Source of the DNA: Congzhengia sp045576635
Lineage (GTDB): Bacteria; Bacillota; Clostridia; UBA1381; UBA9506
Direction of reading: 5' to 3'
Length of the DNA: 64,000 nt
Assembly (NCBI GenBank): GCA_045576635.1
Contig: JAZNGT010000015.1
Coordinates: 62,001-126,000, forward strand
Made by a program: the position numbers and the translations under genes. The notes below the pieces were generated by a model that was not told the origin of the DNA, did no database searches, and saw only the letters and a program-made list of their open reading frames with translations. Below are positions 60,826-64,000 of the stretch, one piece after another (positions within the stretch are counted from its first letter, which is position 1; each line of letters opens with the position of its first letter).

Positions 60826-61383
60826 TTATACACGTTCCATGTATTCGCCTGTTCTTGTATCTACACGGATGGTATCACCCTGGTCTACAAAAAGCGGGAC
60901 GTTAATCTGTGCGCCGGTTTCAAGCGTTGCAGGTTTTGTAGCACCTGTAGATGTATCGCCTTTAAAGCCGGGCTCTGTTTCTGTTACTGTAAGTTCTACA
61001 AACGTAGGCGGTTCAACGCCGAATACGCTGCCTTTGTAGGATAATACAGTTACGTTCATGTTTTCTGTAACAAACTTTAATGCATCGCCAAGCTGATCTA
61101 AACCAAGCGGCATCATATCGAATGTTTCGTTATCCATGAAATAATAAAGGTCACCGTCGTTATAAGAATATGCCATGCTCTTTCTGTCGATATGTGCCTT
61201 GGGCATTTTTTCTGTAGGACGGAATGTTTTTTCTACAACGGCACCTGTAATTACGTTTTTCAGTTTTGTTCTTACAAATGCTGCACCTTTACCGGGTTTT
61301 ACATGCTGGAATTCTACAACCTGAAATACGTTGCCTTCCATTTCAAATGTAATACCGTTTCTGAATTCACCTGCTGATATCAT
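60826..61383 (-). CDS. efp: Elongation factor P
   Basis: EF-P rescues ribosomes at polyproline runs. The 185-residue protein has three beta-barrel domains (MISAGEFRNGITFEM region; PTFVELTVTETEPGFKGDTS; VPLFVDQGDTIRVDTRTGEYMERV). The modification loop is KPGKGAAF, with Lys32 as the modified position in Firmicutes. The GGAGG RBS precedes the ATG. It heads the efp-CD1247-SLOG unit. Length is standard. Confidence 0.97.
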   Translation of the reverse strand: MISAGEFRNGITFEMEGNVFQVVEFQHVKPGKGAAFVRTKLKNVITGAVVEKTFRPTEKMPKAHIDRKSMAYSYNDGDLYYFMDNETFDMMPLGLDQLGDALKFVTENMNVTVLSYKGSVFGVEPPTFVELTVTETEPGFKGDTSTGATKPATLETGAQINVPLFVDQGDTIRVDTRTGEYMERV

Positions 61384-61432
61384 ATGTTAACCTCCAAAAA
61401 ATATAATCATAGTATAAATTTCCCTCCCTTAT

Positions 61433-61461
61433 ATTTTAAATGAAACCACCAAAAAAAGCAA
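61433..61461 (-). promoter_or_regulatory. Possible promoter of efp
   Basis: TTGCTT (61461-61456), a 17-base spacer and TAAAAT (61438-61433) lie 50 bases upstream of efp. Hexamers are imperfect. Confidence 0.45.
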
Positions 61462-61520
61462 GTACATTTTATAAAAAAGTCAAATTTTTCGTTTTTATAT
61501 CGTTTGTTCCAAATTGAATA

Positions 61521-61549
61521 TTGACGTGTTTTATGTTTTTTTATATAAT
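61521..61549 (+). promoter_or_regulatory. Sigma-A promoter of the phosphoribosyltransferase gene
   Basis: TTGACG, a 17-base spacer and TATAAT lie 48 bases before the TTG start. No purine riboswitch fold is seen in the short leader. Confidence 0.75.
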
Positions 61550-61596
61550 AAATATAGTTTGATACTCTATGTTTCACCGAAAGGAATGGATGTAAA

Positions 61597-62154
61597 TTGA
61601 AAACAACTTACGAAATGAACATCGCGGGACTTGACCGCTCTCTACCAATATGCAAGGTTACAGACGATTTGTACATAGCGGGCTTTATTATGTTTGGTGA
61701 CGTTGAGATTACCGTCAAATGCGCCGAAAAACTTTTGCAACTCGCACCGGAATTTGACGTCCTTGTCACAGCAGAGGCAAAAGGAATTCCGCTTATTTGC
61801 GAAATGGCACGCCAGGCCGGTACAAACAAATATATTGTTGCCAGAAAAGCACCAAAATTATACATGAATGACATCGTTACAGTCGATGTGAAATCCATTA
61901 CAACCGCACGTGAGCAACACTTGTGCATTGATGGAAATGATGCAGAATATATGAAAGGCAAGCGCATCTTAATCGTAGATGATGTTATCAGCACCGGTGA
62001 ATCCCTCTCCGCACTCGAAACACTTGTAAATCACGTAGGCGGAAAGATTGTAGGCAAAATGGCTGTTTTAGCCGAGGGCGAAGCAGCAGAAAGAGACGAT
62101 ATTATCTACTTAGAAAAACTACCGCTTTTTAACCCTGACGGTTCTGTAAAATAA
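61597..62154 (+). CDS. Phosphoribosyltransferase, Apt/Xpt-like
   Basis: The 185-residue protein has the type I PRTase core: the PRPP loop RILIVDDVISTGESLSAL and the strand FDVLVTAEAKGIPLICEMAR. It resembles adenine and xanthine phosphoribosyltransferases; an Apt-like fold with a TTG start and AAAGGA about 11 bases upstream is likely. The base specificity is not clear. A transcription-factor role like PurR is less likely because no DNA-binding domain is present. It stands alone with its own promoter and terminator. Confidence 0.78.
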   Translation: MKTTYEMNIAGLDRSLPICKVTDDLYIAGFIMFGDVEITVKCAEKLLQLAPEFDVLVTAEAKGIPLICEMARQAGTNKYIVARKAPKLYMNDIVTVDVKSITTAREQHLCIDGNDAEYMKGKRILIVDDVISTGESLSALETLVNHVGGKIVGKMAVLAEGEAAERDDIIYLEKLPLFNPDGSVK

Positions 62155-62155
62155 T

Positions 62156-62190
62156 AAAAAAAGCCCTGCATATTGAGCAGGGCTTTTTTT
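62156..62190. terminator. Bidirectional terminator between the PRTase and M42 genes
   Basis: The stem AAAGCCCTGC / GCAGGGCTTT with a 7-base loop has T-runs on both sides and serves both convergent genes. Confidence 0.9.
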
Positions 62191-63175
62191 ATGCCTTAAA
62201 TCCGGTTTCAATCATATTTGTGAGCAGTTTAATTGCATTTTCTATATCGCTCACATCGCACATTTCAGACGGTGTGTGAATGTAACGCGTCGGAACGGAA
62301 ATACATCCCGACGGTACACCACCGTTTGCAAGATGGATTGCTCCAACGTTTGTGCCACCGTTTTCCAAAACTTCAAGTTGATACGGAATGTTGTTTTTCT
62401 CACACGTTTCTATCATAAATTCTTTAATTTTCGGATGGCAAAGGATGGAATTATCTTTAATTTTAATTGCAACACCGTCTCCCAGTTTTACCGCCATTTT
62501 ATCTTTGCCTGGTAAATCGCCGGTGCGTGTAACATCAACAGAAACTGCAAAATCAGGGGAAATCACAGGCGCTACTGCTTTTGCACCCCTTAATCCAAGT
62601 TCTTCGGATACAGAAAACACAAAATACAAATCATTAGAATGCGTTTTTATGTTTTTCATTGCTTGGAGCAAAACAAAACAACCTACACGGTCATCGAGTG
62701 CTTTGGAAACTACACGCGTTCCCACTTGTTCGTATACTCCTTCAAAGCAGGCAACATCTCCTACTTTCACTTTTTCTTCTGCTTCTTTTCGGTCTTTGGC
62801 GCCAATATCAATAAACAATTCGGACAATTTGATTTCTTTTGCGCCCTCTTTTTGTTCTCTGTACACAACACCCGTTGCGCCATTTAAGAAGCGCACACGA
62901 CCGGAATGTGCAGCATTTAAGACAAGACCTCCTAAATTGGAAAACCGAAGTAAACCGTTTTCTTCGATAAAGGTAACGATAATTCCAATTTCGTCCATGT
63001 GTGCATCTAAAAGCACGCGTGGACCTTCTCCCTTTATATGCACAATGAGATTTCCCAGATTGTCAACGGAAACATCATCAGCATACATCTCAACTTCCCT
63101 TTTTATTACATCACGGACTCTGCCTTCGTTTCCGGAAGGACCCCAGGCTTGTGTCAGCATTTTGAGTTGTTTCAT
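62189..63175 (-). CDS. M42-family aminopeptidase/cellulase-like protein
   Basis: This dinuclear-metal aminopeptidase (TET-like) probably trims peptides in the cytosol. The 328-residue protein has the zinc motifs LLDAHMDEIG, ALDDRVGCF, VSEELGLRGAKA and SVDVTRTGD, and the last ligand in RYIHTPSEM. The start is ATG 63175, overlapping the next upstream M42 gene by 4 bases. Some family members were once called cellulases, but peptidase activity is the norm. With its neighbour it forms a tandem pair. Confidence 0.9.
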   Translation of the reverse strand: MKQLKMLTQAWGPSGNEGRVRDVIKREVEMYADDVSVDNLGNLIVHIKGEGPRVLLDAHMDEIGIIVTFIEENGLLRFSNLGGLVLNAAHSGRVRFLNGATGVVYREQKEGAKEIKLSELFIDIGAKDRKEAEEKVKVGDVACFEGVYEQVGTRVVSKALDDRVGCFVLLQAMKNIKTHSNDLYFVFSVSEELGLRGAKAVAPVISPDFAVSVDVTRTGDLPGKDKMAVKLGDGVAIKIKDNSILCHPKIKEFMIETCEKNNIPYQLEVLENGGTNVGAIHLANGGVPSGCISVPTRYIHTPSEMCDVSDIENAIKLLTNMIETGFKA

Positions 63176-64000
63176 AAAATAGTTCCCTCCCGTAAGAAAG
63201 AATGTATAAGGCTTTTGACTGCTTCATAATCACTCTTTTGAATTACAGAAGACGGCGAATGAATGTATCTTGCAGGAACAGAAATCACCGCAGTTTTGAC
63301 ACCGCCTGAAGATAGGTGAATTGCGCCTGCATCATTTCCGCCGGTTGCCGTCTTTTTGTACTGTACCGGAATGTTATTTTTTTCTGCAATATCAAAAAGT
63401 GACTTCGTAAGTTCAATATCGTAATACGTACTGCGGTCAATAAAAGAAAGCGCCGCACCAAACCCAAGTTTTGTCGAACAATCTTTTTCTTCTGTGCCAT
63501 AGACATCCGAGCACGTTGTGCCCTCCAAAACAATTGCAACATCAGGCCGAATCCGTTCTGCCGCAACACGCGCACCGCGAAGACCAACCTCTTCTTGAAC
63601 AGTAAAAACAAGATACAAATCAAAGTCAAATTTACAATCTGCAAGCGAAATCAAAATATCACATCCGACACGGTCATCCAGCGCCTTTGCTTTTATAAGA
63701 CCGTCGCCAAATTCTGTGTATGTTGAATCAAACGCACAGTAGTCACCAATTGATACGTATTGATTCGCATCTTCTTTGTCTTTTGCGCCGATATCAATAT
63801 AAAGGTCCGAAACCTCGGGCACCTGTTCACGTTCTGATTTTTTTTGTAAATGAACTGCCTTTGCGCCAATCACGCCATGAATTTCATCCTGTCCGATTTT
63901 AACTTTTTTAGAAATTAAAACACAAGGGTCAATGCCACCCACGCATTTAAATTTTATAAAGCCGTCATCCGTAACATCACTAACAATGAGACCGACCTCA
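63172..64000 (-). CDS. Second M42-family aminopeptidase (5' end outside window)
   Basis: The frame is open to the window edge, so the N-terminus is missing; visible residues begin EVGLIVSDVTDDGF. Metal motifs are ALDDRVGCDI, VQEEVGLRGARVAAE, VLEGTTCSDV and the C-terminal RYIHSPSSV. It is about 40-45 percent similar by eye to the following M42 gene and overlaps it by 4 bases, so they are translated together and may form a hetero-oligomer or split substrate specificities. Confidence 0.88.
   Translation of the reverse strand, partial: EVGLIVSDVTDDGFIKFKCVGGIDPCVLISKKVKIGQDEIHGVIGAKAVHLQKKSEREQVPEVSDLYIDIGAKDKEDANQYVSIGDYCAFDSTYTEFGDGLIKAKALDDRVGCDILISLADCKFDFDLYLVFTVQEEVGLRGARVAAERIRPDVAIVLEGTTCSDVYGTEEKDCSTKLGFGAALSFIDRSTYYDIELTKSLFDIAEKNNIPVQYKKTATGGNDAGAIHLSSGGVKTAVISVPARYIHSPSSVIQKSDYEAVKSLIHSFLREGTIL

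Noticed and set aside
62388..63182. 264-codon open frame opposite the M42 gene
   Set aside because: It is antisense to a gene with full metal-binding motifs. Its product is Ser/Thr/Pro-rich without domains and it lacks an RBS.

Overview
The window is AT-rich, densely coded DNA from an anaerobic, low-GC, spore-forming (or ancestrally spore-forming) member of the Clostridia (Bacillota). The evidence is spoVT and a cwlD remnant, SLH (S-layer) and cohesin/dockerin proteins, a Re-type citrate synthase, an HPr carrying both His15 and Ser46, IreB, GdpP, and near-consensus sigma-A promoters with 17-base spacers. No rRNA, tRNA or CRISPR array is visible. The genus cannot be named from the sequence alone.

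Layout. 1-3420 (minus): a surface-protein operon encoding an SLH protein with a cohesin-like domain, a dockerin protein, and a third secreted protein with an Ig-like domain that runs off the window. 3515-8760 (minus): a citrate-to-2-oxoglutarate operon (Re-citrate synthase, GntR regulator, aconitase, isocitrate dehydrogenase) behind one consensus promoter with a palindrome at its -10. 8803-12060 (minus): an MBOAT/DHHW O-acetylation pair and a lipoprotein. 12182-18871 (minus): the complete F1Fo ATP synthase operon, with a short epsilon subunit and a c subunit that looks Na+-type. 18889-24404 (minus): pnp-thrS-small gene-pfkA with a structured pnp leader. 24495-33298 (plus): yybS-gdpP-rplI-dnaB-tilS-hpt-ftsH. 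33308-35312 (minus): a P-type ATPase homologue that has lost its catalytic residues. 35343-41853 (minus): hisS-aspS and a GldA/F/G-like ABC exporter. 41859-48636 (minus): plsX-acpP-rnc-radical SAM-smc. 48640-54372 (minus): uvrC, HPr, glyS, queG, ireB, secG and rpmE. 54432-58493 (minus): an AI-2E-family permease, a 5'-truncated cwlD directly abutting a serine-recombinase element, and spoVT. 58652-64000: an unknown gene with a sigma-E-like promoter, a SLOG protein, a CD1247-like protein, efp, a phosphoribosyltransferase and two overlapping M42 peptidases.

Most of the window is core housekeeping. Four places stand out. (1) cwlD is broken exactly at its zinc-binding PGHG motif by a recombinase element that starts with a tiny coupled gene. 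(2) The P-type ATPase lacks the phosphorylatable Asp, the TGE loop, the CPC site, the TGD motif and the second Asp of GDGxND. (3) A cohesin/dockerin/SLH operon has no enzyme domain in the visible part. (4) The pnp leader can form two mutually exclusive stems. How they fit together: the Re-citrate synthase operon supplies 2-oxoglutarate for biosynthesis, the ATP synthase couples to an ion gradient that may be Na+, and the cohesin/dockerin/SLH proteins plausibly assemble on the cell surface. The cwlD lesion would affect the spore cortex unless the gene is rebuilt.
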